This document shows positions 25,883-35,921 of a stretch of DNA of 64,000 bases, piece by piece. This DNA is from Alteromonas sp. KUL106 (GTDB taxonomy: Bacteria; Pseudomonadota; Gammaproteobacteria; Enterobacterales; Alteromonadaceae): the NCBI RefSeq assembly GCF_009811415.1, contig NZ_BLIG01000025.1, positions 124,001-188,000 of the forward strand. The letters are read 5' to 3'. Positions within the stretch are counted from its first letter, which is position 1. Each line of letters begins with the position of its first letter. A model generated the notes under the pieces. It did no database searches, had not been told where the DNA came from, and saw only the letters and a program-made list of their open reading frames with translations. Position numbers and translations under genes: made by a program.

Positions 25883-27343
25883 ATGTTACGAAGAAAAGCT
25901 CTTTTACTAGGAAGTATATTTGTTTTTGCTGCAGCTAATGCCTTTGGTGGAAACACGTCAAAAGATTTGAATAATCGTCCGAACATTCTTATGTTAGCTG
26001 TCGATGATTTAAACAGCTGGGTAGGAGCGATGAATGGCCATCCTAGCACCAAAACGCCCAACATTGACAGATTGGCTTCAGAGGCCATCACGTTCACTAA
26101 TGCCCATGCTCCAGCACCACTTTGTGGCCCATCAAGAGCAAGCATTATGACCGGACTTCTTCCTTCAACAACGGGAATATATGGGCATGTGCAGGACAAC
26201 GACATTCGTTCTGCAAACAGAAAAGCTGCGCAGTCAACGTTTCTCAGTGAGTACTTTAAACAACACGGATATTATACTGCAGCTGTAGGCAAAATATTCC
26301 ATCAAAGTGTTGCTGACGGAAGTTTCGATGTGTTTGGTGGAAGAGAGCCTTTGTTTGGACCATATTCTCCCGAGCCAATAAAGTGGGATAGGAAAGGAAC
26401 CAGCACTGACTGGGGAGCCTACCCTGAAAAAGATGAAATGATGCCAGACTATGATTCGGCTCAGTGGTTAGTCGAGCAGTTACAACGTAAACATGACAAA
26501 CCTTTTTTTATCGCTGGTGGATTCCTTCGTCCACACGTGCCTTGGACCGTGCCTCAAAAGTGGTTTGATATGCATCCGCTCGAAGGTATCGAACTCCCTC
26601 CCTATTTACCCAGCGATTTAGACGATGTGCCTGACATTGCAAAACGCATTTCTACCTATGAAATGATGCCAACGACCGATTGGGCAATAGAATCTGGAGA
26701 ATGGAAGAATATTGTACAGGCATATTTGGCTAGTATTTCGTTTGTAGACCATTACATTGGGCAGGTGCTTGACGCGCTGGAGTCTAGCGAATATGCAGAC
26801 AATACGATTGTCGTACTATGGGGGGACCATGGTTATGATGTTGGAGAGAAGAACCGTTTCGCTAAGATGGCGTTGTGGGAAACGTCTACTAAAACTACGC
26901 TTATTATTAAGTCTCCGAGCTCTTCTTTAGGGCTAAAAAGTGATCGCCCAGTGAGTCTAGTCGATCTGTATCCTACATTGGTAAAAATGGCTGGCTTACC
27001 AGCAAATCTGCTCAATGAGGGGAACGATATCACCCCCTTGATCTCCAACCCGAATGCCGAATGGGAGCATGTTGCTTTAACCACGTTTGGTCCTAACAAC
27101 CACGCGGTAAAGAGTGAGCGTTTTCGATACATTCGTTACGAAGACGGTAGTGAAGAGTTATACGATCACTCAACAGATCCTAACGAATGGAATAACTTAG
27201 CTAGTAATCCCTTCTATTCTAATGTAATAAATGAGCTTAAAGCTAAGCTACCAAAAGAAAATGCGAAGTGGTCGCCTGTGTCTCAGTTTAAAAGTAATGA
27301 ATACTTTAAGGGACTGACGGAATCTAGCCAGAATGAAAAGTAA
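25883..27343 (+). CDS. Secreted S1 sulfatase, iduronate-2-sulfatase-like (S1_7 type)
   Basis: A 486-aa sulfatase with a signal peptide. LAVDDLNSWVG provides the metal aspartates. PLCGPSRASIMTG holds the formylglycine cysteine in a canonical C-x-P-S-R motif. GGFLRPHVPW and WGDHGYDVGEKN are hallmarks of the iduronate-sulfatase branch. In ulvan, 2-O-sulfated uronate or xylose, or 3-O-sulfated rhamnose, are possible targets; the precise one cannot be assigned. It is 12 bp behind the GH88 gene and surely cotranscribed with it. Confidence 0.92.
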   Translation: MLRRKALLLGSIFVFAAANAFGGNTSKDLNNRPNILMLAVDDLNSWVGAMNGHPSTKTPNIDRLASEAITFTNAHAPAPLCGPSRASIMTGLLPSTTGIYGHVQDNDIRSANRKAAQSTFLSEYFKQHGYYTAAVGKIFHQSVADGSFDVFGGREPLFGPYSPEPIKWDRKGTSTDWGAYPEKDEMMPDYDSAQWLVEQLQRKHDKPFFIAGGFLRPHVPWTVPQKWFDMHPLEGIELPPYLPSDLDDVPDIAKRISTYEMMPTTDWAIESGEWKNIVQAYLASISFVDHYIGQVLDALESSEYADNTIVVLWGDHGYDVGEKNRFAKMALWETSTKTTLIIKSPSSSLGLKSDRPVSLVDLYPTLVKMAGLPANLLNEGNDITPLISNPNAEWEHVALTTFGPNNHAVKSERFRYIRYEDGSEELYDHSTDPNEWNNLASNPFYSNVINELKAKLPKENAKWSPVSQFKSNEYFKGLTESSQNEK

Positions 27344-27545
27344 AAGAGCTAACCTAGAGGCTAATGTTTGTGCTGTCCGCGGGAATGAAGAGGATATCGC
27401 GAGTCGAATTTACACCATCCATGATGATGCTAATGATTTGTCTAGAAAATCGCCAGTGCTCTTGAAGCTTTGGTGAAAATATAAACATTAACTCGGAATA
27501 AGTAGGTAGCGGCAGTTAGTCAGCTTTCTTTGTCTCGTCACATAT

Positions 27546-27583
27546 TTAAAAACGCCCTGGTAATCTAACGATTACAAGGCGGC
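27546..27583 (-). terminator. Intrinsic terminator after the subtilisin gene
   Basis: A bulged stem, CGCC...GTAATC with GATTAC...GGCG, lies in the gap between convergent genes. On the minus strand it is followed by GTTTTTAAA. It fits the end of the subtilisin transcript whose stop codon is at 27611. Confidence 0.7.
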
Positions 27584-27610
27584 TCTGTATATTCGCTGGG
27601 GGTAAAGCCT

Positions 27611-30600
27611 TTAGCGTTTAAAGCGTCTGCGTAGATAAACCGCAGGCGCTAACAACAACGCAATCCAGCCAAATGAACCACCGCTCTTGTCATTGACAGG
27701 TATTGTTACGGTTTCCGTTGCGGTATCCATACCATCCGTTGCTGCAACAGTAACTGCAATACTGCTTGATTGCTCGTGGCTTGGCGCTGTACCATTGAAC
27801 GTAGTTGTCTGAACGCCGTTGATGGTAATGGTCACATCGTCACCGTCAGCGTCAGTCGCTGAGGCAGAAACGGTATAGGTTTCACCCTCATCAACACTTG
27901 TCGGTGCAGTTATAGAAATAACTGGCGCATCCTGCACGCCAGCCACACTCACTGACACTGTACCTTCACCAATCACATCGCCAAGTACTTCCTCTTCTTC
28001 ATTGACAGTGCTTTCTTCACGTACTGTGTAGGTAAATGTATCTTCACCGAAGAAGTCTGCGTTTGGCACATAGGTTACAGTGCCATCTTCATGCACCGTG
28101 ACCGTACCATTAGCAGGTTCAGTAGTAATGGCGACGGTAGAAGGGTCGAGTGGTGCTTTATCTATGACGATTGGTCTGTGCGTGCGAAAGTCACCTGAAA
28201 GAGAAGACATTGTGAAATCGTTGATAATTGTGCTATCCATTTCGTTAGCAAGGATATTAGCTGTGATCGATGCGTCTTCGTTCACCTGAAGACTGTCGTC
28301 CATCAATTCACCTGCAGCGACAATTTCTCCAGCATAACTAATCGAAATGTCATCGCCAGTGCTAATGTTGAGTACAAACTCATCACCCTGAACAGGCAGA
28401 ATGCCTTGAACCTCACCATTGCTGTAGGCGCCAAAGGTTGTGCCAATTGTACCAACTATATTTTCTGCTCCTACCACAGTATCGTATGCAGGTGCGTTCA
28501 TCGTACCGTATACAAAGTTTATGGTGCCTGTCTCGTAGTTAAACCACAATTGGAAACTAAAACTTGTGCCTTCTTGGCCAGCCAGCTGCACATTTTCCCA
28601 CGCTACAACAAAGTGTCCAGTGACTACACTAAGCGCGTATATTTCACCTGTGCCAACGCCATCGCTTCCAGCCAAGTCAAAGTCAGTCCAAAAGGGCGCG
28701 ACAATGTTATTTGGCTCTAAAAGACTAGGTAAAGCTTGGGGCGTTGGTGTAGTCGTGTTGCCAGAACTGGTTCCTAAAGAAACAAAACCATTAGATGAAA
28801 CTTGCATTGTAGTATACTGTTGACCTAAATAAGTAATAGCACGTGGCAAGTTCACCTCAATACTTGCATCATCACATTGTTCAGAACACACCAGCGGCGA
28901 AGTTACCAGTGACATTGGAAGATAACGAGGGAGTCCTCGTCTTTGCAGTTCGTCACCAATACTAGTATCAGGAGTCATTGTGAAAGGCGCTGTATCTAAT
29001 GAACCCTGCCAATTGATTGTTCGGGTTGCTGGATTATATGAAATTGGCTCTTGCTTTCCATTTTTGGTAGCAGAAAGCGTTGCCAAGTCAATAGCGAACT
29101 TGTGATCTATGACGCCTGAAATATCAATTAATCCGGTTTTTTCTAAGTTGACCGCACTAACTTCATTGGCAACTCTCTCTCCTTCAGGAGCAATACTAGC
29201 GCTAACACTGCTGTCAAATACGGCGGGTTCGTCGCTACTCACTGGATATAATGCTATAGGAATAAAATAGTCGGTAGTTGTGTTGTCCCCGTCTGTCCAA
29301 TTTATACCGCCAAATGACCACTTATTACTCTCTGCCCTTGTAACGTCTACTGATATCATAATTTCAGCCGACGATCCTGCTGACAGCGTTACCGCTTTAG
29401 GGATGATCTCTACCGCGATGTCCGAGTCATCGAACATAGTAGTTGCATCTACGGTTACATCAGCGTTGCTCGTGTTAGTAACCGTAATGGACATATCACA
29501 AGTTAAATAACAGCTTGCATCTACTAAACTTAAATCACTGTAAGTAAGTTCAACGCTGGTTGCCCGCGGAAGATCTAGTCGACCGGCACCCACATCAAAA
29601 TTATCAGCAGGCGTAAATGCGTCTTCTTTTAATACATCGCGAATTGATGAGGTAACAAGCGCGCTCTTAATTTGCTGTGCAGACCAGTCAGGGTGCATTT
29701 GCCGAAGCAATGCCGCAGCCCCGGCAACGTGTGGCGCAGCCATAGAAGTCCCGTCTTTAAACGAGAAGTTTTCGCCGAGATGGTCAGGTGCATCGGGCGA
29801 CTCACCTGAGAAGATGCGTGTACCAGGCGCAGCAATATTAGGTTTGAGGAACGACGGGTCACCACCAGGACCACGAGAACTATCCTCATTCATTATGTCG
29901 GCCAGACTGTCGGATACCGCGCGAACAATTTCATTGCCAATGGTAACGTTAACTGGCTCTTCTGAAGCTAAGACAAGGTCAGCTAACGCGGCGCCCGGTG
30001 TGGCAGGTAACATAAGCGACGGTACCATTTGGGTAGGAGTTAAGCCACCCATTGGTATAGGTGCTTCACCACGACCTTCTTGATTGTAAATAAGGACCGC
30101 TGTCGCCCCAGCCGCCTCAGCATTAGCGATTTTACTCGCAAAACTACACGTACCACGGCTTATAAGCGCAATAGCGTCATCGAATACGGTTGTATCTACA
30201 TAGGGTGAACAGCCTTCAACATTCTCTGCATCTATTTCGCCGGAAAAAATGACGGGTGCCGTAATTGGGTTGTCTAATACAACGCCAGGGTTACCCACAG
30301 AATAAATAGCGGGAATAGCACCGATTGTAGTATCACCTTCAATGGTAACTTCATTGGCAAAAAGACGATTGGTTGTGGTGTTGGCAACCGTCAGTACGTT
30401 TTCGTCGCAGCCCGGACAACCTATGGTTGTATCACCTGGGCCATCGTTGCCTGCTGCAAAGACAGTGACGACACCAGCATCGTTCATGGCCTCAAACACG
30501 CTGGCATAGAAATTACTGGGCATTCCGCCAGCACCACCACCCCACGAGTTGTTGACAATATCTGCACCATCTTCCAGTGAAGCTTCTAGCATAGAAAGCA

Positions 30601-31591
30601 GCATGGAAGATGCGCCACTAGAACTGCTTGGATCTGCAGGTGTGGCGTACAATCCCTTGTACACCATCAGGTAAGCCGCTGGTGCAACACCTGAAATTTC
30701 AGCTTCGGCACCATCGCGTTCTGCCATTACTCCGTAATTACCCACTGCAGTACCTGCTACGTGTGTACCGTGGCCGTTAAAACCAAGAGGGTTCTCGTAT
30801 TCACCTTCGACAATGCTAAAGCCCTCAACAATCGGGGCCGCACGTGCGACAATAAGTTTGTTATTACAGAAATCTGGTACTTCAGAGCAATAGTCGTCTG
30901 TGGGCAGTGTAGCAGGGTCCGGGGCCGTAAAGTTAGCACCGCTAAATAATGGGTTTTCGGGGCGAATACCACTGTCAATAACGGCCACTTTTACCCCTGA
31001 CCCTGCGTTTTCTTTGCCACCAAACTGTTCCCACGTTTCGATAGCGCCTATCAAATCTAAACTCGCGTCCATCTGTGCATGGTGAATAACATCAGGATAT
31101 ACCGCTTTAACACTAGGAAGGCTTGCGAGTTTATCCAACGCACTTTTAGACACCATGCCTGCAAAGCCATTAAACGCAGTGGTATAAGAGAGGTCTGACT
31201 CAAACGCGGAATCGAACGATTTAATACTTTGAATAACCGATTGCTGCTGGGTTTTAAGGAACGACTTGTATTCTTTCGCTGCATTCGACTTAAAGTTAAC
31301 CTTTTGCTCCTTATGTGCAGATACTGCACTAACATTGGGGTTAACACCGCTAAATTGCGCCATGGGAGAGTCGTTCAACTGCACGATAATGCGCACTCTG
31401 CTATCACTTGTCTGAATTGCATTGGCCAAAATATTCTTTTTGTCGAAAGAGGCTTCAATAGCATTTTTTTGCTCTACGCTAATTCCTGAAATTGGAAGAA
31501 CGTGAGATGAAGTCTCCGCATCAACGGTTGAGCCCGCTATGACCGCTGTTATAACGGTACTTAATATTGTTTTTTTCATAATCATTCTCAT
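27611..31591 (-). CDS. Secreted subtilisin-family (S8) serine protease with GlyGly-CTERM tail
   Basis: A 1326-aa multidomain protease. It has a signal peptide (to about 25), an I9-type propeptide (about 64-170), and an S8 catalytic domain with Asp206 (AVIDSG), His274 (NGHGTHVAG) and Ser616 (DGTSMAAPHVAG). A protease-associated insert lies at about 440-555. Fn3-like and beta-sandwich regions follow, then a cadherin/Big-type repeat (NGTVTVHEDGTVTYVPNADF). The tail GGSFGWIALLLAPAVYLRRR is a GlyGly-CTERM signal, processed by rhombosortase for release or surface display. Its place in the glycan locus is not obvious. It may degrade cell-wall protein or process secreted enzymes. Confidence 0.93.
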   Translation of the reverse strand: MRMIMKKTILSTVITAVIAGSTVDAETSSHVLPISGISVEQKNAIEASFDKKNILANAIQTSDSRVRIIVQLNDSPMAQFSGVNPNVSAVSAHKEQKVNFKSNAAKEYKSFLKTQQQSVIQSIKSFDSAFESDLSYTTAFNGFAGMVSKSALDKLASLPSVKAVYPDVIHHAQMDASLDLIGAIETWEQFGGKENAGSGVKVAVIDSGIRPENPLFSGANFTAPDPATLPTDDYCSEVPDFCNNKLIVARAAPIVEGFSIVEGEYENPLGFNGHGTHVAGTAVGNYGVMAERDGAEAEISGVAPAAYLMVYKGLYATPADPSSSSGASSMLLSMLEASLEDGADIVNNSWGGGAGGMPSNFYASVFEAMNDAGVVTVFAAGNDGPGDTTIGCPGCDENVLTVANTTTNRLFANEVTIEGDTTIGAIPAIYSVGNPGVVLDNPITAPVIFSGEIDAENVEGCSPYVDTTVFDDAIALISRGTCSFASKIANAEAAGATAVLIYNQEGRGEAPIPMGGLTPTQMVPSLMLPATPGAALADLVLASEEPVNVTIGNEIVRAVSDSLADIMNEDSSRGPGGDPSFLKPNIAAPGTRIFSGESPDAPDHLGENFSFKDGTSMAAPHVAGAAALLRQMHPDWSAQQIKSALVTSSIRDVLKEDAFTPADNFDVGAGRLDLPRATSVELTYSDLSLVDASCYLTCDMSITVTNTSNADVTVDATTMFDDSDIAVEIIPKAVTLSAGSSAEIMISVDVTRAESNKWSFGGINWTDGDNTTTDYFIPIALYPVSSDEPAVFDSSVSASIAPEGERVANEVSAVNLEKTGLIDISGVIDHKFAIDLATLSATKNGKQEPISYNPATRTINWQGSLDTAPFTMTPDTSIGDELQRRGLPRYLPMSLVTSPLVCSEQCDDASIEVNLPRAITYLGQQYTTMQVSSNGFVSLGTSSGNTTTPTPQALPSLLEPNNIVAPFWTDFDLAGSDGVGTGEIYALSVVTGHFVVAWENVQLAGQEGTSFSFQLWFNYETGTINFVYGTMNAPAYDTVVGAENIVGTIGTTFGAYSNGEVQGILPVQGDEFVLNISTGDDISISYAGEIVAAGELMDDSLQVNEDASITANILANEMDSTIINDFTMSSLSGDFRTHRPIVIDKAPLDPSTVAITTEPANGTVTVHEDGTVTYVPNADFFGEDTFTYTVREESTVNEEEEVLGDVIGEGTVSVSVAGVQDAPVISITAPTSVDEGETYTVSASATDADGDDVTITINGVQTTTFNGTAPSHEQSSSIAVTVAATDGMDTATETVTIPVNDKSGGSFGWIALLLAPAVYLRRRFKR

Positions 31592-31625
31592 GTTGGTAGT
31601 TTCCCTGAAGTCTGGTGATAGACGA

Positions 31626-31650
31626 CTTTTTAACTGTGCCAGTTAAAAAA
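31626..31650. promoter_or_regulatory. Inverted repeat upstream of the protease gene
   Basis: TTTTTAACTG and CAGTTAAAAA face each other across a 3-nt spacer, about 40 bp upstream of the protease start. It could be an operator, or a small hairpin ending a plus-strand transcript (a run of A/T follows). No further assignment is possible. Confidence 0.35.
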
Positions 31651-31700
31651 GGTTTCTCTGAATATTCACCAAGACTAAACATCTCTAGCACATAAGTTTT

Positions 31701-31922
31701 GTGAGTGTAATTGGTTGGAAAAAAACGAAAGAATCTAAGGTTTTTGCTCGAATTAACTTTCTATATGAAGAAATTGAGGGCTTAAAACGAACAATTAAAA
31801 AGCATCAAAAAGCCGCTTGGAGGAATGTATTTTTGCAGAGGTTCCTAAAAGTTGTTCTGTCTAGTGTTATCTGTGTCATTTGGAAACTGGTAAATATCGG
31901 AAAAAACTTCTACCTAATATAG
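31701..31922 (+). CDS. Hypothetical small protein (doubtful)
   Basis: A 73-codon frame from GTG in an otherwise gene-free stretch of about 700 bp. The product would be basic with a helical, possibly membrane-associated C-terminal half (FLKVVLSSVICVIWKLV). There is no recognisable ribosome site and no family I know. The rest of 31592-32296 shows only AT-rich DNA. Confidence 0.2.
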   Translation: MSVIGWKKTKESKVFARINFLYEEIEGLKRTIKKHQKAAWRNVFLQRFLKVVLSSVICVIWKLVNIGKNFYLI

Positions 31923-32296
31923 TGAGATTACATTTACGGTGCTACTAAATCGCTTATTGCATCTTTATTCGATTGAATAGCAAGTGAGTAATTGACACAT
32001 TTACGTTAAAAATATAGCTCACACCTGCAGTAATATATTATGAAGCAGATATCGGAAACGGGGGAATACCTTTATAGCCTGTTACCGCAACACGGGGTTG
32101 CCTGTCAATGTAAGAAGTTTGATTAACAACCAACTATTCCTTTTTATTAAATGATATTAGAGGCCAGAACGTTCGATTTTTTATTTTCATTACATCGTTG
32201 TGCCTTAGAATATATTAGATGGAGTTGTAATGGCAAAAATGGACTTATCGCAAGCTTAAGTTATTAGCTTTTCATTTTGTCTACTAGAGATTAACC

Positions 32297-33106
32297 ATGC
32301 TTGATTCTTCTAATACCGTCACTGAGGACACCCTATCTATAGCGATAAGTCGTTTTCAAAGCTATTTTGGAGCTGATACTATAATTCTATATTCTCTGCA
32401 TGAAATATTGTTTCTCGGTGAATCCTATTTACGTGAAGAAATAGAGCAAGTATCGCTTGAAAAACTTGCTTTACAAATTACATCGAAGATCAACGACAAA
32501 GTTTTCGTGCACCGAGGTGTAGTTTCAAATTCTGAAGTCTGCTGTTACTTTTTATCTTTTAATGTGTCTTTCAACGAAGGCAATAGAGGCCAGCTTGTTC
32601 TTTTAAGGGAGAACAAGCCACTAGACAATACTCACAACCTCAATTTTATATCCGATTCCGGTCTTTGGGCTCAGTACATAACCAGTGCAGCTTTAATTGT
32701 TAAAAAAGAGGCAGAAAAAACTGAAGCACATAAATCTGCTGTTGCTGAGCCAAGAATTATGTTGGTTGACGATATTGAAATAAACAGAATCGTTGGCGAA
32801 ATGTTGCTGTGTGAATTAGGTTTTACTGCTGATCATGCAAAGAATGGTGAGGAAGCTGTGGAACTTTGTAAACGCTTTAAGTACGACTTGATTTTAATGG
32901 ATTATAATATGCCGATTATGAACGGCCCTGAAGCAGTGAAGAGAATAAAAGAGGTTGTAACCTATCCTGTCAAAGTTATTGCTTGTACATCAGACGAGAG
33001 CGAGGAAGTAAGACAGTCTTGTTTCGACGCAGGAATGAGTGGGATAGTGATTAAACCTCTCACACAGGAAAAATTACGGAAAATAGTTTTCTCTACTGTC
33101 AGTTAA
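32297..33106 (+). CDS. Response regulator with C-terminal receiver domain
   Basis: A 269-aa protein. Residues 1-150 form an unassigned, probably sensory or regulatory domain. Residues 154-266 are a CheY-type receiver with MLVDDIEINR, the phosphoacceptor aspartate in LILMDYNMP, and VKVIACTSD and the lysine in GIVIKPL. No DNA-binding or catalytic output domain follows, so it probably acts by protein contacts, as do receivers in hybrid-kinase phosphorelays. No cognate kinase is nearby. It is convergent with an EAL-domain gene. Confidence 0.85.
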   Translation: MLDSSNTVTEDTLSIAISRFQSYFGADTIILYSLHEILFLGESYLREEIEQVSLEKLALQITSKINDKVFVHRGVVSNSEVCCYFLSFNVSFNEGNRGQLVLLRENKPLDNTHNLNFISDSGLWAQYITSAALIVKKEAEKTEAHKSAVAEPRIMLVDDIEINRIVGEMLLCELGFTADHAKNGEEAVELCKRFKYDLILMDYNMPIMNGPEAVKRIKEVVTYPVKVIACTSDESEEVRQSCFDAGMSGIVIKPLTQEKLRKIVFSTVS

Positions 33107-33193
33107 GGTAACAACTTCTTGCCATCAGATGGCCAGTTTTACTGATTTTTTTCATTTTGGTATTTTGTGAGAGCAGCTGTTCAGACCTCCTAG

Positions 33194-33328
33194 TTTTCCG
33201 TCTATAGCATAGCTGCCGCTATTGCCGAGCCTATTGCTGCAAGGGCTTTGGGTACTAATTGGGTGTTTCTAAGTGCGGTTGTTAGTACGTTTATATCAAG
33301 CCAACATCTGTGTCCGTCAATAAGATAG
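33194..33328 (+). pseudogene. Possible fragment of a membrane transporter gene
   Basis: In the 320-bp gap between the receiver and EAL genes, 44 open codons read like a transporter helix pair (IAEPIAARALGTNWVFLSA). They have stops at both ends and no start signal. It looks like a decayed remnant, but the match is by eye only. Confidence 0.2.
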
Positions 33329-33426
33329 GGGCTGTTGAGAATTGGTCAATCATGTATAATCGAATTTACGCATTCGATTTTGAAAGTCTCAGGCTCAAAT
33401 ATGACTTTCTTCTAAACAAACATGGC

Positions 33427-35175
33427 TTAGCGTTTTAACGAATTTGATAGCTTCATTTCAGTCAAAGGTTTTGAAAGTAAAAAACCTTGGAATGAATCGA
33501 TATTAATATTTTTTAAATATGTGAAGTCTGATTCGCTTTCAATACCCTCAGCGACGCAGTTTAAATTAAAGCTCTGTGCCAGCTTTTTTATTGACCCAAC
33601 TATAGCTTGTTTCTTCTCACACAAGCTGACTCGGTCTACAAAGCAACGATCTATTTTGATTGTACTCAGAGGGAGCTCGTTCAAATAGGCTAATGAAGAA
33701 TGACCTGTACCGAAATCGTCTAACATAAACTGAATTCCTTTCTCCTTTAATTCGCTCATCAGCAAACGGGTTCGTTTTAAATGGGTCATTGCGACACTTT
33801 CCGTTATCTCTATCCTTAAGCGCCCCCGTGATTTTGGGTATTTTGACATTAAGTACTCAATTTTATCACTGTACATGGAGTCTTTAAGCTGGATACAGCT
33901 CACATTCATACTCACGTAATCAATGTACTCAAGCGTACTGTTTAGTGCTTTGCACACTTGTTCAGCAACAAGGTTACCAATGTCAATAACTAAACCTGAT
34001 TGCTCAGCTACCGGAATAAACTCACCGGGGGAGACATTACCTAAAAGTTTGCTTTCCCATCTTAATAAAGCTTCTGCGCCAATAATGATTTTTTTGTCGT
34101 CATATATTGGTTGATAGGCTAGATAAAACTCATCATTTTGGAGAGCAAATTTTAGTGCTTGTTTTATCGCTATTCTCCTTTTATACCTGATGAGCAGTTC
34201 GTCTGTAAAAAACAAATACGGTACCTCCGCATCCTTGGTTACTAGATCCATCGCAAACTCAGTTTGCTGTATTAATGTCTTTGCGTTTTCTGCATTACTT
34301 GTGTTTGTAAACTCTGATGGTTTAAACAATCTAATGCCCGCTTTGAATGTGAGGAAGAACTTCTGGGAGTCTATTGTGATATGGTCTTTTAACTTTCGCC
34401 GAAAATGCTGGATTTTTTTTGTGACATGCTCGAAAGCCAAAGATTCTGTATGAGCAATGTCTTTCATAAGAACAGCCAGAAGGTCATGCTCTACTCTGGC
34501 AATTTTTACATTTTCACCTTTGCCAAAATTGACATGCTGCTGAATTAAGAGAAGCATGTCATCGTTGAAAGAAAATCTAACGAACTCCTTTGCAGAACTA
34601 AAGCGTTCAAAATCAATGAATATCATCGCCGAATATCGAGAAGGAGTCTTGTCTGAGAAAAGTGCTTTCAATTCTTCATAAAAATTACCAAATTCATTGA
34701 TTTTAAGCACTTGTGATTTTTCAAATTGTTGCTCTTTAATTGCGTTCTGCCGCACAGAACGTGCAAGTAAAATGGATAATTCTGTGGAAATTGAGGCGAT
34801 CCTTTCTGCAAGTGTTTTACTGTAATAATACGCATCAGTAGTAACACATAAGTAAATGTTACTATCGAGTTCATCAAAATGAAGTTTTTGACCGCCAATT
34901 TTCAATGTAAATGTGGCTTCCCTTGACTGCTTTAAGAATTCTGCCGCACTCATCATTTTTTCAATCGACATAGGTAAACTATCGTGTGAGCTACACATTA
35001 AAACAGGCTTCCCTGTTTTAGATGTTTTTACTACAGCCAAGCTGCTATTAGGTAGCAGTAGCGCTGATTCATTAATGCATTTCTGCATTAGAGAAGAGAT
35101 ATTGTCGTTATGGCTTAACGTTTCAAATAACTTAAATTTTCTGATTAGTGAATAGAGTTGCGTGTCAAGATACAT
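33427..35175 (-). CDS. EAL-domain protein with degenerate GGDEF region (c-di-GMP phosphodiesterase)
   Basis: A 582-aa protein. An N-terminal GAF-like region (about 1-160) is followed by a degenerate GGDEF-like domain that lacks the GGDEF motif. The C-terminal EAL domain (about 325-575) keeps GAEALLRW, the metal-binding DDFGTGHSSLAYL and the KIDRCFV lysine. The conserved residues suggest an active cyclic-di-GMP phosphodiesterase. No membrane segment is apparent, so it is cytosolic. It may link the glycan locus to a switch between attachment and motility, alongside the chemoreceptor at 39.8 kb. Confidence 0.88.
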   Translation of the reverse strand: MYLDTQLYSLIRKFKLFETLSHNDNISSLMQKCINESALLLPNSSLAVVKTSKTGKPVLMCSSHDSLPMSIEKMMSAAEFLKQSREATFTLKIGGQKLHFDELDSNIYLCVTTDAYYYSKTLAERIASISTELSILLARSVRQNAIKEQQFEKSQVLKINEFGNFYEELKALFSDKTPSRYSAMIFIDFERFSSAKEFVRFSFNDDMLLLIQQHVNFGKGENVKIARVEHDLLAVLMKDIAHTESLAFEHVTKKIQHFRRKLKDHITIDSQKFFLTFKAGIRLFKPSEFTNTSNAENAKTLIQQTEFAMDLVTKDAEVPYLFFTDELLIRYKRRIAIKQALKFALQNDEFYLAYQPIYDDKKIIIGAEALLRWESKLLGNVSPGEFIPVAEQSGLVIDIGNLVAEQVCKALNSTLEYIDYVSMNVSCIQLKDSMYSDKIEYLMSKYPKSRGRLRIEITESVAMTHLKRTRLLMSELKEKGIQFMLDDFGTGHSSLAYLNELPLSTIKIDRCFVDRVSLCEKKQAIVGSIKKLAQSFNLNCVAEGIESESDFTYLKNINIDSFQGFLLSKPLTEMKLSNSLKR

Positions 35176-35420
35176 ATGCTTACTTCATTACAGCGCTTTC
35201 ATCTTAGATTACCACCAACGGGCGCGTTACTTGCCTTTTAAAAGAATGTTTTTGAGCGCTAATGACGGTTTAAATAAAGGTTTTCAAAGTATTTTCTTTA
35301 TTATTGATGGCACTGGAAAATTTTAACCTTGAAATGATTATTTTTGATTAATTATGAAATAAGATTAGGTTAACTCATGTCTTATTCTTCGCAAGAAATC
35401 TATAATCAAGAGAGCATGTC

Positions 35421-35897
35421 ATGGATAAATTAAACTTAAGAATCATTAGAGCTTTGTCCGAGGACGCAAGAATTTCTTTCTCACAGTTAGCAAAAAAAGT
35501 CCATCTCTCTGCGCCAGCGGTCGCCGAGCGAGTGAGAAAGCTTGAGGAACTAGGGGTTATCACCGCTTATAGACCAATAATCAACTTAGAGAAGCTAGGG
35601 CTGCCAATAAGAGCATTAGTAGAGTGCGAAGTGCACAAGGCTCAAGAGAGAAAGTTAAAATCGATGCTACTTGATATGGATGAGGTGATAAAAATATATA
35701 ACGTGACTGGTGTCACGACTTTTATCGTTGAAGTTGGTGTAACGGCATTGTCTGAACTGGATTTATTTCTTGAGGGAATTATTGACTACTGCGATACGAA
35801 TACAAAGTTGATTATGCAAATACCAATAGAAGAGGCCCTACCAAAAGGGCTTGAGAAGATGATAGAAAAAAATATCGAGCGATGCGAAGGCCAATAA
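35421..35897 (+). CDS. Lrp/AsnC-family transcriptional regulator
   Basis: A 158-aa protein with an N-terminal helix-turn-helix (RISFSQLAKKVHLSAPAVAERVRKL region, residues 18-42) and a C-terminal RAM ligand-binding domain (about 65-145, including YNVTGVTTFIVEV). These regulators usually sense amino acids. The target is unknown. The gene ends inside a hairpin shared with the convergent PEP-CTERM-like gene. Confidence 0.9.
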   Translation: MDKLNLRIIRALSEDARISFSQLAKKVHLSAPAVAERVRKLEELGVITAYRPIINLEKLGLPIRALVECEVHKAQERKLKSMLLDMDEVIKIYNVTGVTTFIVEVGVTALSELDLFLEGIIDYCDTNTKLIMQIPIEEALPKGLEKMIEKNIERCEGQ

Positions 35898-35908
35898 CAG
35901 CCTTCGCA
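35883..35908. terminator. Hairpin terminator between convergent genes
   Basis: A perfect 9-bp stem, TGCGAAGGC (35883-35891) with GCCTTCGCA (35900-35908), overlaps the stop codon of the Lrp-type gene and precedes the stop of the opposing gene. It probably serves both. Confidence 0.6.
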
Positions 35909-35921
35909 CTCATATTAACCT